A DNA stretch of 64,000 bases, taken from contig JAABRM010000025.1 of assembly GCA_011390955.1 (NCBI GenBank), positions 1-64,000 of the forward strand. The letters run 5' to 3'. The first letter of the stretch is position 1. Each line of letters starts with the position of its first letter. A program made the position numbers and the translations under genes. Below the pieces are notes generated by a model, which saw only the letters and a list, made by a program, of their open reading frames with translations, did no database searches and was not told the DNA's origin. Shown piece by piece: positions 1 to 8,305 of this stretch. Source of the DNA: Oscillatoriales cyanobacterium (GTDB lineage Bacteria; Cyanobacteriota; Cyanobacteriia; Cyanobacteriales; Laspinemataceae).

Positions 1-80
1 AAAGTACCGTCGGATTCGGGAAGTTGAGTATGGTCGGGAAGGCTAGTAATTCCCAGTTCTAATGATTGGGCGATGGCCAT
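1..80 (-). CDS. Uma2-family endonuclease, 5' fragment cut by window edge
   Basis: This is the first 26 codons of a gene that runs off the left edge. Its DNA is identical, base for base, to the start of the complete Uma2 gene at 5698-6597, and the start ATG corresponds (position 80 here, 6597 there). It is therefore a second copy of a Uma2 (DUF820) gene, a PD-(D/E)XK-type nuclease family that is highly expanded in cyanobacteria. Whether the copy is intact cannot be told from the window. Confidence 0.75.
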   Translation of the reverse strand, partial: MAIAQSLELGITSLPDHTQLPESDGT

Positions 81-127
81 AGTTAATTGTTTCTCATCGC
101 AGTTTATAGAGGATATTATAGCATTTT
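1..127. repeat. 127-bp direct repeat, left copy
   Basis: Positions 1-127 match 6518-6644 without a mismatch, and the identity may continue beyond the window edge. The repeat covers the Uma2 start and 47 bp upstream of it. Beyond 127 the two sequences part, with scattered similarity up to the next HIP1 site. Both copies have the same orientation and are 6517 bp apart, bracketing the vWA/PP2C/kinase triad. Confidence 0.95.
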
Positions 128-147
128 AAGAGGATTTGATTGGGCGA

Positions 148-247
148 TCGCTATCTATTTTTGACCCGTCGGCGCTTCCTTTCAAAGCATCAACGGTAGA
201 CTATCCAAGTCTTACCCAGTTGAATCGCTCCACCTCTGACAATCCAT
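148..247 (-). pseudogene. decayed remnant of a VMAP-type HTH gene
   Basis: Read on the minus strand, this stretch resembles the 5' part of the intact gene at 4356-4886. The shared landmarks are the TATTTTTGACC block, the CCAGTT block and the start region around the CAT at 245-247. The upstream similarity continues to about 298 (GCCGAAACATC and CCATTA blocks). There are many substitutions and small indels, and no open frame remains. It is a fossil copy of the N-terminal HTH region. Confidence 0.6.
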
Positions 248-331
248 GCCTCTCAATTCCGCTGCCGAAACATCTTGTCCTCTACCATTAGAGGCAAGCA
301 TCCGAAAATTTTATATTTCTTAATAAAAGAA

Positions 332-364
332 CCGTCTTTTTCCGTCTTTTTCCGTCTTTTTCCG
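332..364. repeat. 10-bp tandem repeat CCGTCTTTTT
   Basis: Three perfect copies of CCGTCTTTTT plus a partial fourth, in the upstream region of the vWA gene. The rest of 300-480 is AT-rich with no promoter I can assign with confidence. An AAGGAG ribosome-binding site lies at 493-498, six bases before the ATG at 505. Confidence 0.85.
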
Positions 365-504
365 GCTTGTAATACTTTGATGATTGAATAATAATAAGTA
401 AGTCGGTACTAGCCTATCAATTACAGTATCTTGACAATATTGCTCAAAATCAATAAAAGCTGGGGGAATAAAGTTAATTCATCTCAATAATTAAGGAGAA
501 TTAC

Positions 505-1167
505 ATGAATTTTAAGCCCGAATATGCCAGGAACCCCGATCCTCGTTGTCCAGTTGTTTTGCTTCTGGACACATCAGGTTCAATGAGCGGTCAACCCATT
601 GAGGAATTAAATCGGGGATTAGTCACTCTTCAGCAAGAACTAAGCCAAGATAACTTGGCTGCTCGGCGTGTACAAGTGGCAATTGTCACCTTTGATAGTT
701 ATGTAAGTGTCGTTCAAGATTTTGTTGACTTTGATCAATTTAATCCTCCTCACCTGTCAGCCACAGGTACAACGGCAATGGGTCAAGGTATTGAAACAGC
801 GCTCAATCTGATCGAATCTCACAAGCAGATTCTTAAAGGTAATGACATTGATTATTATCGACCTTGGTTATTAATGATTACAGATGGCGCACCTACTGAT
901 AGTTGGCAAAATGCCGCTCAAATGCTCGATCAATTTTATGCTAATAAAAAGGTTGTTTTTTTTGCCGTTGCTGTTCAGGGTGCAGACATGAATACTCTGT
1001 CGCAAATTGTTCCCCCCGGTTCTATACCTCCTCAACAGCTAAAAGGATTGGCATTTAAGCAGTTATTTACCTGGTTGTCTAAGTCAATGGGATCGGTATC
1101 TCGAAGTCAAGGTAGTGGCGCTCAAGTGGCTTTGCCACCGGCAACAGAATGGGTAGTTGGCACTTAA
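505..1167 (+). CDS. vWA-domain protein, TerY-like
   Basis: A single von Willebrand factor A domain fills this 220-residue protein. The metal-ion-dependent adhesion site is visible: DTSGSM at residues 22-27, a TGTTAMG loop near 87-93 and ITDG near 127. There is no signal peptide, so the protein is probably cytosolic. It is the first gene of a tight triad (19 bp to the PP2C gene, 4 bp from PP2C to kinase), the arrangement known for TerY-P phosphorylation triads. In that family the vWA protein is thought to be a scaffold or substrate for the kinase/phosphatase pair. The start is supported by AAGGAG. No tellurite-resistance ter genes are visible in the window. Confidence 0.9.
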   Translation: MNFKPEYARNPDPRCPVVLLLDTSGSMSGQPIEELNRGLVTLQQELSQDNLAARRVQVAIVTFDSYVSVVQDFVDFDQFNPPHLSATGTTAMGQGIETALNLIESHKQILKGNDIDYYRPWLLMITDGAPTDSWQNAAQMLDQFYANKKVVFFAVAVQGADMNTLSQIVPPGSIPPQQLKGLAFKQLFTWLSKSMGSVSRSQGSGAQVALPPATEWVVGT

Positions 1168-1186
1168 TTATTAATAGGATTTTATC

Positions 1187-2551
1187 ATGCATTGGCAAGC
1201 AATTGGGTGTAGTGAAATAGGCTCAAGCCATATTAAAACAGGTATTCCGTGCCAGGATTTTTGCGATTATAAAATCATCTCAAATAATCAGGTAACTATT
1301 GGCGCTGTTTCTGATGGAATGGGGAGTGCCGCCCATTCTGATTTAGGTGCAAAAATAGCCGTGCAAACAACCCTTAACTGTCTCAATCAACGGGATTGGT
1401 TGAATAATTCTATAAATGAGAGTCAAGCCCAAGTCTTTTTTGAGAAATTATTGAAAACTGTAGTCACAGAAATTCAAACTGTGGCTAAAAAGGAAGGCTA
1501 CTCAGTTAGAGATATGGCTTGTACGCTATTGGCATTTATCGCCACACCTAATTTGCTTGTTGCTATGCAATGTGGTGATGGATTAATTGTAATCCGTCCC
1601 CACTCCTCTCAAAATTATCAACTTATATTCCAACCTCAAAAAGGAGAATATGCAAATGAGTACGTACCGATAACTTCTGCTTCTGCTTATCAGTATATGC
1701 AAGTTAAAGTTATTGCTGAACCGATTGATTTTATTTGTGCCGCTACTGATGGTATAGAACGTATTTCGTTGATTAAATCTAAACAATGGAAGGCTTACGA
1801 TCAGTTTTTTGAGCCGGTAGAAACACAAATTATGCGTTCCCCTAAAACCGAATTAGAGAAAAAAAAGATTGTCAGTGATTGGCTCAAATCTGACGATATC
1901 AATCAAAGAACTGATGATGACAAAACGGTATTGCTTTGCATTCAAAATGGCAATAACCATAACTTCTCATCAGGTCACACTCAATCATTAAACATCCAAC
2001 AAGCTCCCTCCCTCCCCCCTTCTGCTACTTCGACATCTTCATCTAAATCAGAAAAACCCATTGAGTCTCTTGAAGATGGTTCATTGAATAGCAAACCATA
2101 TAATATTCGTACAGAAGTCGAAAAAATTAAGCAAGACATTTATCGATTAACAAATCAGCAATACCCCAATATAGACTTAAAATTAAGTTTCACAAGAAAA
2201 AAATTAAAAATATCCGTCATCTCTGACAAACCAATTAATCAAAAACATTTCATTGATTTATTATTGGGAGAAATTGATTTTAATGGTTATCATTTGCCGA
2301 TTAAAAACGTAAACATCAATCATACAGACAATCTAAACCATGAATATTGGCAACACAAATTTAGTCTAGATTCTATTGCTCCTTGGGCAAAAAAGATTTT
2401 ATCCTTAATGCTGTTGGGAATTTTAATGACATTAATCAGCGTTTTAATAAGTATTTTATCCAATGGATTATTAACTACAATATTAATTTATTTTTTATAT
2501 AGCTTAATTTTAATTATTAGTATTGATATTTATGTAAATCAAACAAAATAG
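1187..2551 (+). CDS. PP2C-type Ser/Thr phosphatase with C-terminal membrane anchor
   Basis: Residues 1-255 form a PP2C phosphatase domain. Metal-binding and fold motifs are present: VSDGMGS near 44, CGDG near 128, ATDGIE near 185 and DDDKTV near 244. A low-complexity Ser/Pro linker follows, then an unassigned region, then two hydrophobic segments (about 402-424 and 428-448) that should anchor the protein in a membrane. Its place between vWA and kinase genes suggests that it reverses the kinase's phosphorylation. Codon use is AT-rich like its partners. Confidence 0.9.
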   Translation: MHWQAIGCSEIGSSHIKTGIPCQDFCDYKIISNNQVTIGAVSDGMGSAAHSDLGAKIAVQTTLNCLNQRDWLNNSINESQAQVFFEKLLKTVVTEIQTVAKKEGYSVRDMACTLLAFIATPNLLVAMQCGDGLIVIRPHSSQNYQLIFQPQKGEYANEYVPITSASAYQYMQVKVIAEPIDFICAATDGIERISLIKSKQWKAYDQFFEPVETQIMRSPKTELEKKKIVSDWLKSDDINQRTDDDKTVLLCIQNGNNHNFSSGHTQSLNIQQAPSLPPSATSTSSSKSEKPIESLEDGSLNSKPYNIRTEVEKIKQDIYRLTNQQYPNIDLKLSFTRKKLKISVISDKPINQKHFIDLLLGEIDFNGYHLPIKNVNINHTDNLNHEYWQHKFSLDSIAPWAKKILSLMLLGILMTLISVLISILSNGLLTTILIYFLYSLILIISIDIYVNQTK

Positions 2552-2555
2552 TATT

Positions 2556-4328
2556 ATGAATTATCTTAAATGCGAAAAAACCGGAGAGATAATTAGTCTT
2601 AAACAAGAAATTGCCAGAGGAGGAGAAGCAATAATTTATGAAACTAGCAAGACTGGTTTTGTAGCCAAGATATATCTTAAGCCAACACCCAGTGATACTT
2701 GGGATAAACTACGCTTAATGATTAGTAATCCTCCCCAGCAACCAACTTTAAAAAATGGCCATATTTCAATTGTTTGGCCGCAGTGTATTCTAACAGATAA
2801 AGGAATACCCCAAGGGTTTTTACTGCCTTATATTAGCGATACATTAGAATTTTCATTTCTATATAATCCTAAGGATCGCAAACAAAAAGCCCCAACTTTT
2901 AATTGGCTGTACTTACACGCTACAGCGATGAATATTGCGGCTTGTATTTCGTCTATTCATGCCAAAAAATATGTCATAGGAGATATTAATGATCAAAATA
3001 TTTTGGTAAAACGAAATACTTATGTTTCTATCATAGACACTGATTCTTTTCAAGTGACAAATCCTCGCAATTCAAAAGTCTATCGTTGTAATGTGGGAGT
3101 AGAATATTATACGCCGCCGGAAATGTATGGAAAAAATTTTCGCGATTGCGATAGGCATGAAGTACAAGATCGCTTTGGATTAGCTATTCTAATTTGGCAG
3201 TTACTTTTTAACGATCACCCGTTTTCAGGTAAATGGAATGACTCTGGAGATCCTCCAAGTTTAGGAGAAAAAATTGCTCAAGGACACTGGGTCTATGGTA
3301 AAAGATCTAAGGTTAAACCTGGTGTCAGAACCATATCATTTGATATAATACATCCTCAGCTACAAGTCTTATTTCGTCGCTGTTTTGATGATGGACATCG
3401 CAATCCTTATGCTCGACCTAGTGCGTCCGAATGGCAAAATTATTTAGAAGTGGCAATCAATGATTTAAAAAAATGTTCTGTTGCCGGAGACCAGCATTAT
3501 TATGCTAAAACCTATGGCAGATGTTACTGGTGCGAACGGAAAGCTAAAATTGGGGTTGATATATTTGAAAATCCTGCTGGATTCACTTGGCCTAATACCG
3601 TAATTTCATCTTTACCTAATATTATCAAAAATCGCGCTAATTCTAATCCAAATACGCCTAGGATTACTCCAAGTTATGGCTCACCTAATATCCCTTTAAG
3701 CCCATTGCCTAGAACCATATTCACATCACCTTTAACTATCCTTCCTACACCAACTCCACCTACTAATCCATTGCCACCCAGCAAACCCACTAATTCATTT
3801 TTGCAATTGATCCAATTAAAAGCCGCTCAATTTAAATCGTCAAAAACGCAAAAGTGGATTGCTGGAGCCTTGTGTGTTCTTACTGTTTCTACTTATTTTG
3901 TCTCTGTTTATTTCGGTTGGCAGTCCCAAATTCAAAAAACAACTTCGCAATCCTCTGTAAATCAAACGGCGGGGCTAAATTCAGATCCTAAACAAACAAT
4001 TTTTAGGTATTATCAGTTAGCCACAAGCAATAGAAAAGAAGCTATCAAGTTACTCAGCGACCCTTGGCGACGGGAAGCGGCAAAAAGGGTTAATGATAAT
4101 TGGTGGAATTCTGTCCGAAAAGTTGAGGTTTATGCCTTCCAGACCTTTGCTAAAAATAGTAGCAAAGCCAAAATTAAAGTGTGGTTGAAATACCACATGA
4201 AAAATGGTCAAACTCCCTGTGAAAGTTTGATATTTAATCTAATTTTCGATCAAAAGAAAAGTACCTGGCTTATGGATAGTGTAGAACCGAATAGCGTCAT
4301 CCAAAATCGGTATTGTGATGCCATATAA
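2556..4328 (+). CDS. Ser/Thr protein kinase of the vWA-PP2C triad, membrane-anchored
   Basis: Residues 15-300 are a divergent eukaryotic-type kinase domain. The Gly loop is RGGEAIIY (21-28) with Lys38 in VAK. The catalytic loop is GDINDQN (142-148) instead of HRDxKxxN, and the metal-binding Asp is in DTDSF (161-165) instead of DFG. After the kinase comes a short His/Cys motif (HYY then CYWC, about 315-327), typical of triad kinases. A Pro-rich linker, one membrane segment (about 434-452) and a roughly 110-residue C-terminal domain follow. It starts 4 bp after the phosphatase stop and is probably co-transcribed. Confidence 0.88.
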   Translation: MNYLKCEKTGEIISLKQEIARGGEAIIYETSKTGFVAKIYLKPTPSDTWDKLRLMISNPPQQPTLKNGHISIVWPQCILTDKGIPQGFLLPYISDTLEFSFLYNPKDRKQKAPTFNWLYLHATAMNIAACISSIHAKKYVIGDINDQNILVKRNTYVSIIDTDSFQVTNPRNSKVYRCNVGVEYYTPPEMYGKNFRDCDRHEVQDRFGLAILIWQLLFNDHPFSGKWNDSGDPPSLGEKIAQGHWVYGKRSKVKPGVRTISFDIIHPQLQVLFRRCFDDGHRNPYARPSASEWQNYLEVAINDLKKCSVAGDQHYYAKTYGRCYWCERKAKIGVDIFENPAGFTWPNTVISSLPNIIKNRANSNPNTPRITPSYGSPNIPLSPLPRTIFTSPLTILPTPTPPTNPLPPSKPTNSFLQLIQLKAAQFKSSKTQKWIAGALCVLTVSTYFVSVYFGWQSQIQKTTSQSSVNQTAGLNSDPKQTIFRYYQLATSNRKEAIKLLSDPWRREAAKRVNDNWWNSVRKVEVYAFQTFAKNSSKAKIKVWLKYHMKNGQTPCESLIFNLIFDQKKSTWLMDSVEPNSVIQNRYCDAI

Positions 4329-4355
4329 TATAATCCATAATTCTCAATATTTAAT

Positions 4356-4886
4356 TTACTCGATCCAGTTCTGAACTTCTGGTAAGGGTAAATCTAAAGA
4401 TTCGGCAATCTGTTCCGGGGTTAAACCCAGTTGACTTAGTTTATCTACGGCTTTAAATTTATTTTCTTGCAATATCTGTTCAACTCTGTTAGGTTCAAAT
4501 TTAGTATTTTTATCGTTAGATTCAGGGACGATTGGATCTCGATTGGCTAAATTGTATTTTTCAGGATTCGTGAAACAATTAATATTACTCATATTAACGG
4601 AGCTATTAACAATATGCTGATAATTTACAAATCCTAAGCGCTCAACTGTAGCGACTAAATTTGACTTATTTACCTCTTCCTCAAAGACTTTTGACAACAA
4701 CTTCCACAGTTCATATCCTTTGTCTTTGGCATGACCCGTACTGCATCCGTACTGCTTGGCGATCGCTACATATTTTTGACCACTGAGCACTCCCTTTAAA
4801 ATCGTCAATTGCAGGCTATTCAAGTGTTCCCCAGTTTTCTGAAATACAAACTCATCAACCGAACTAACCACCTCTTGCCACTCCAT
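4356..4886 (-). CDS. small HTH protein with VMAP-type N-terminal domain
   Basis: Residues 1-86 match, almost motif for motif, the N-terminus of the STAND protein at 43934-45412: a QEVV start, FQKTGEHL, a central LKGVLSGQKY helix and EEEVNKSNLVATVERL. I recognise this as the HTH domain that precedes vWA-MoxR-associated (VMAP) and NB-ARC proteins in cyanobacteria. The C-terminus (about 142-176) has the LGLTPEQIAESLDLP helix pair common at the tails of cyanobacterial Uma2/Rpn nucleases. No effector domain is present. It converges on the triad with a 27-bp gap. A decayed copy lies at 148-247. Confidence 0.8.
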   Translation of the reverse strand: MEWQEVVSSVDEFVFQKTGEHLNSLQLTILKGVLSGQKYVAIAKQYGCSTGHAKDKGYELWKLLSKVFEEEVNKSNLVATVERLGFVNYQHIVNSSVNMSNINCFTNPEKYNLANRDPIVPESNDKNTKFEPNRVEQILQENKFKAVDKLSQLGLTPEQIAESLDLPLPEVQNWIE

Positions 4887-4974
4887 CGCCGCTCAATTCT
4901 CCTTCCGAAACATCTCCTCTTTTGCCATTATCCATGATAATCCCCGGCTCAAATCGCTGCCCTAAAAGAATTAA

Positions 4975-5276
4975 GAGGTTATACCAAATCCGGTTTTCCT
5001 GTACGAGCGATTCGCTTGCTCGCCCCTACGCTCATCACCTAAAACGCTTGTGGATTCCCGCATTCGCGGGAATGACAGAGGTTATACCAAATCCGGTTTT
5101 CCTGTACGAGCGATTCGCTTGCTCGCCCCTACGCTCATCACCTAAAACGCTTGTGGATTCCCGCATTCGCGGGAATGACAGAGGTTATACCAAATCCGGT
5201 TTTCCTGTACGAGCGATTCGCTTGCTCGCCCCTACGCTCATCACCTAAAACGCTTGTGGATTCCCGCATTCGCGGG
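4975..5276. repeat. three tandem copies of a 103-bp unit
   Basis: Units start at 4975, 5078 and 5181. The first two look identical and the third diverges at its last few bases. Each carries ATACCAAATCCGGTT, a GAGCGATTCGCTTGCTC inverted pair and a GATTCCCGC/GCGGGAA palindrome. The reverse complement of the first motif closes the block at 5331-5345, so 4981-5345 is bounded by perfect 15-bp inverted repeats. Open frames here are products of the repeat. Confidence 0.95.
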
Positions 5277-5697
5277 CATAACACCTGACCCCCGTCGAAA
5301 AGGGGGCAGGCTTTATAAGTGGGTTTTGACAACCGGATTTGGTATTAGCAGGAGGAGGCGCGATCGCTTACGATCGCGCAGTGGCGCTAACATGGCTATA
5401 CTTATGACTAAAAAATCAACATTTACAGCCAGAAGTCTCAAGACGGTTGAATCCAAATCAGTCAGCGAGACGATCCTCCCAGCCCTACAGCGGTTTTCTT
5501 TCTTACTGAACCACGGTAGGGCGAAGCATTCCGTAGGGGCGAGCAAGCGAATCGCCCCTACAATCTTTTCAGCAATAATTTGTCTGCCGGAATGCTTCGC
5601 CCCTACAAAAATTTGTGGTTTACTCAACAGAAAATTGCTGTAAAAGGGTGGCTTCGCTAACCGAGTGGCTTGGCGATCGCCTTTCCGCCAGAGTTAT
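5277..5697. other. gene-free stretch of dispersed repeats
   Basis: No convincing gene. The stretch contains the closing inverted repeat (5331-5345), HIP1-like sites and a block at 5491-5536 (GCGGTTTTCTTTCTTACTGA onward) whose near-perfect inverted copy is at 42740-42785. Two divergent copies of a GTAGGGGCGAAGC-type repeat follow at about 5515-5606. Confidence 0.7.
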
Positions 5698-6597
5698 TTA
5701 CAGTTCATCCGGGTTAATTCCCTGCGATCGCAGTAACTCCGCGAGTCGTTCCGCCCGTTGGCGTTCCGCTTCCGCCCGTTGGCGTTCCTGGTGTAACTCC
5801 AATTCGGCTTGTTCGACCCGCTGTTCAGCTTGTTGAGCCCGCTGGCGTTCAGTTTCCGCCCGCTGACGTTCAGTTTCCGCCCGCTGGCGTTCAGTTTCCG
5901 CCCGGTGGCGTTCAATTCTTGCTCGTTCATCTCCGGTTAAGAGCAAATTACCTTGATTATCCCACCAGCGCAGCCACGGCAATTCTAAGTTGCCATATTG
6001 TCCGAGCCAAATGCCTAATTCTACACCCATTGGCTCAATGGGATAGTGACCTCTTTCATTCGCTGCCACTAACTCATAATGATTGGCGATTAGGCGATAG
6101 ACTTCTACACTGGCTTTTTGCACTTCATAAATTGCATAAAAAGCCGGACGGATCACTTGTTCATAGACCCAAAATTTACCGGGTTTCTGACGTTCTCCTG
6201 AAATTTGGGATAAGGGAGTGCGATCGCGTTCTTCTGAACCGTCTCCTGAGACAAATTCAATGGCAATTAAAGGGGGAATATATTCCTGCCATAACACATA
6301 AGAACGTCTGAATTGTCCATCGAGAGTTGGCGGAACGTTGGGAACATAAAACCAGTCGGGACATTCCGCCCCTTTTTCTGGGGGTTGGGTTAATCGCCAG
6401 TAAATACCACAGTCTTGACCGATCGCATATTGTTGGTCTGGATGCAGGTTATCCAGTGTCGATTGAATCGAATCAGTGAGTAAAATACTTTGGGGATGCT
6501 CCTGAAAGTTTTTCACAAAAGTACCGTCGGATTCGGGAAGTTGAGTATGGTCGGGAAGGCTAGTAATTCCCAGTTCTAATGATTGGGCGATGGCCAT
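5698..6597 (-). CDS. Uma2-family endonuclease with C-terminal coiled coil
   Basis: Residues 1-205 are a Uma2/DUF820 domain (PD-(D/E)XK nuclease superfamily). The PDWFYVPNVPP segment, the PLIAIEFVSGDGSEE core (Glu plus acidic cluster) and a KFWVYEQ strand fit the family. The last 80 residues are a charged coiled coil built from near-identical RAETERQ-type heptads, encoded by 21-bp DNA repeats (about 5750-5930). It ends in LLRSQGINPDEL, a tail frequent in this cyanobacterial family. Biological role is unknown; some members travel with mobile DNA. The 5' end is duplicated at the left edge of the window. Confidence 0.9.
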   Translation of the reverse strand: MAIAQSLELGITSLPDHTQLPESDGTFVKNFQEHPQSILLTDSIQSTLDNLHPDQQYAIGQDCGIYWRLTQPPEKGAECPDWFYVPNVPPTLDGQFRRSYVLWQEYIPPLIAIEFVSGDGSEERDRTPLSQISGERQKPGKFWVYEQVIRPAFYAIYEVQKASVEVYRLIANHYELVAANERGHYPIEPMGVELGIWLGQYGNLELPWLRWWDNQGNLLLTGDERARIERHRAETERQRAETERQRAETERQRAQQAEQRVEQAELELHQERQRAEAERQRAERLAELLRSQGINPDEL

Positions 6598-6644
6598 AGT
6601 TAATTGTTTCTCATCGCAGTTTATAGAGGATATTATAGCATTTT
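6518..6644. repeat. 127-bp direct repeat, right copy
   Basis: Identical to positions 1-127. It spans the first 80 bp of the Uma2 gene and 47 bp of upstream DNA, including TATAGAGGATATTATAGC, which probably holds the promoter. Confidence 0.95.
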
Positions 6645-6648
6645 GAGA

Positions 6649-7128
6649 TCATTTGAGAGGGCGATCGCTTTTTTCAGGATTATTCAGTTTAGCGCGGAGG
6701 ATTTGATGTTGAATCCCCCGCAACCAAGCCCAACCGAGAAAACTGCCAATAAAATAATAAGAAAAATCTGACCATTGGAATGTATTGCCCAAAACTAAAC
6801 GCCCGATTAAAGTAGCACGAATAGCTTGTAAAAATGGCGGCTGCCACAATTGGAGAAACTCTAACAAACAAGTAGCTATACAAACTCCCACCGCTGCCCA
6901 TAATGCGGAAAATTGCGGCCAAATAAATACCACGAGCAAAATCCAAAAAATCTCATAAGGCACTCCGCCAAAACTATTATTTAACCATTCTTGCCCCGGC
7001 CCGCGATAGAATTTCATCATTAAGCCCAAGGGAGCGATCGCCGCAATACTAATCAGCAGTGCTAGGCGATAACGAAAAAACCGATGTTGGGGAGAAAATG
7101 GGGCATTCATAAGGTTTATTTTGAGCAA
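6649..7128 (-). CDS. DUF2809 family membrane protein
   Basis: A small polytopic membrane protein of 159 residues with about four hydrophobic helices. Family landmarks are visible: PLGLMMKFYRGPG near 34, NNSFGGVPYEIFW near 50, CLLEFLQLWQPPFL near 87 and RATLIGRLVLG near 104. These are typical of DUF2809 proteins, whose function is unknown. A second ATG at 7110 (MNAPFS) is a plausible alternative start; neither has a clear ribosome-binding site. It is followed within 60 bp by the Uma2 upstream region, so it is probably transcribed alone. Confidence 0.85.
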   Translation of the reverse strand: MLKINLMNAPFSPQHRFFRYRLALLISIAAIAPLGLMMKFYRGPGQEWLNNSFGGVPYEIFWILLVVFIWPQFSALWAAVGVCIATCLLEFLQLWQPPFLQAIRATLIGRLVLGNTFQWSDFSYYFIGSFLGWAWLRGIQHQILRAKLNNPEKSDRPLK

Positions 7129-7130
7129 AT

Positions 7131-7216
7131 TTAATTGATAATTGATAATTGATAATTGATAATTGATAATTGATAATTAAAAATAATTATCAATTATCAA
7201 TTGTTAATTGTTAATT
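7131..7216. repeat. GATAATT heptamer repeat forming a long hairpin
   Basis: About six tandem GATAATT units are followed by their reverse complements (AATTATC, then AATTGTTAATTGTT). The stretch can fold into a long AT hairpin just upstream of the DUF2809 gene and downstream of the outer-membrane protein gene. The same structure occurs at 8093-8174 and 38212-38291. Confidence 0.9.
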
Positions 7217-7255
7217 TTTTCCCCTACACCACACTCCCCCGGTGAGCGATTCGCC

Positions 7256-7804
7256 TTAGAAGCTAAAGCCAGCACCCGCTTGAACCGAGAAGGCTAGTTC
7301 GTCATCACTATTGGTATTTTCATAAGCATTAATCCCCATTTTGCCATTACCAAAGATGACCACGTTGTTCCGCAACTGCATTTCTCCTCCGAGGGTGACG
7401 ACTGGGGCATTACGATTTCCCAGGGCGGTTAATTCATCTTCTTTGGTGATAAAAGAATAGCCTCCACCGACGTAAATATTAGCGTTATCTGTGACGGCTA
7501 AATCGTAAGTAATTTCCGGGATCAAGGCAGCGGCTTTATCATTAAATAAAGCGGCACCTCTTAAAGATATTGGGGCGTTCGGGGTGGTGATTCGACCTTG
7601 CAGACCGCCGGTGAAGACACTTTGATCGCTGTCTTCTACGGTGTTAAAGCTGCCACCGGCGCTACCACCGACGTAATTGGTGGTCACACCAAGTTTGCCG
7701 GTGACTGGATCCATTGCATTGGCGGCACCACTAGCGACCACTGCGGAACCCATAACGACGATTGATAAAGCAGAGATGGTGGCGGATTTAATTAAGCTTT
7801 TCAT
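7256..7804 (-). CDS. small outer-membrane beta-barrel-like protein
   Basis: The start at 7804 (MKSLIKS) is chosen because AAGGAA lies about nine bases upstream; a longer frame begins at 7849. An N-terminal signal peptide ends in AANA before MDP at about residue 30. The mature part (about 155 residues) is made of short alternating strands rich in Gly, Asn and Thr, and ends in AGAGFSF, with the terminal Phe typical of outer-membrane barrels. No substrate can be named. The neighbouring 7850-8305 stretch looks gene-free, so it is probably monocistronic. Confidence 0.8.
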   Translation of the reverse strand: MKSLIKSATISALSIVVMGSAVVASGAANAMDPVTGKLGVTTNYVGGSAGGSFNTVEDSDQSVFTGGLQGRITTPNAPISLRGAALFNDKAAALIPEITYDLAVTDNANIYVGGGYSFITKEDELTALGNRNAPVVTLGGEMQLRNNVVIFGNGKMGINAYENTNSDDELAFSVQAGAGFSF

Positions 7805-7849
7805 GGTGTTTGTTCCTTTTGAGTTGTATCTGAACTTTTGATATCTCAA

Positions 7850-8305
7850 CTCTAGGTGACTGGTTTGAGTTCAAGTGATGAGCTTGTGCAGGTTTGTGGG
7901 CTGACTACTTTTTTGCGGCGGACTGGTTGGCGCGATCGCCCCTTGGTTATAGAGAAAAAGTCTTGTATTGATTGGCTTTGATCCACTTCCAGGGATGCGC
8001 GATCGCCCTTGCTTATTCCGTAGAGCATGGGACAGTTTTTTGACTGGCAACAGGGGAGCGGAGGGGCTCTTGTGCAGGGGAGAGTGAATAATCGATAATT
8101 GATAATTGATAATTGATAATTGATAATTGATAATTCTGTTTAATTGTCAATTATCAATTGTTAATTGTTAATTATTCCCTACACCCTACACCCCACACCG
8201 ATAGATCGCGGATAGACGAAGAGAAGTTTATGCCGAAACAGCGATCGCGGCGATCCCAATCCAAGTTACGATGGTGGTTACTTTGGATTTACGTTTATCA
8301 GGTTT
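7850..8305. other. gene-free stretch with HIP1 sites and heptamer hairpin
   Basis: Upstream regions of the outer-membrane gene (minus) and psb27 (plus). It holds several GCGATCGC sites and a GATAATT heptamer hairpin at 8093-8174. A 31-codon frame from 8230 overlaps the psb27 start; it has no recognisable features and I do not call it. Confidence 0.6.
8093..8174. repeat. GATAATT heptamer hairpin, second copy
   Basis: Same design as 7131-7216: about six GATAATT units followed by AATTGTCAATTATC and AATTGTTAATTG. It lies between divergent genes. Confidence 0.9.

Noticed and set aside
505-4328. Complete tellurite-resistance (ter) operon
   Set aside because: Only the vWA/PP2C/kinase triad is present; no TerC, TerD or TerB genes are found in the window.
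4975-5276. 103-bp triplicate as a CRISPR array or a coding repeat
   Set aside because: No variable spacers exist between copies, and the open frames on both strands are side effects of repeat composition.
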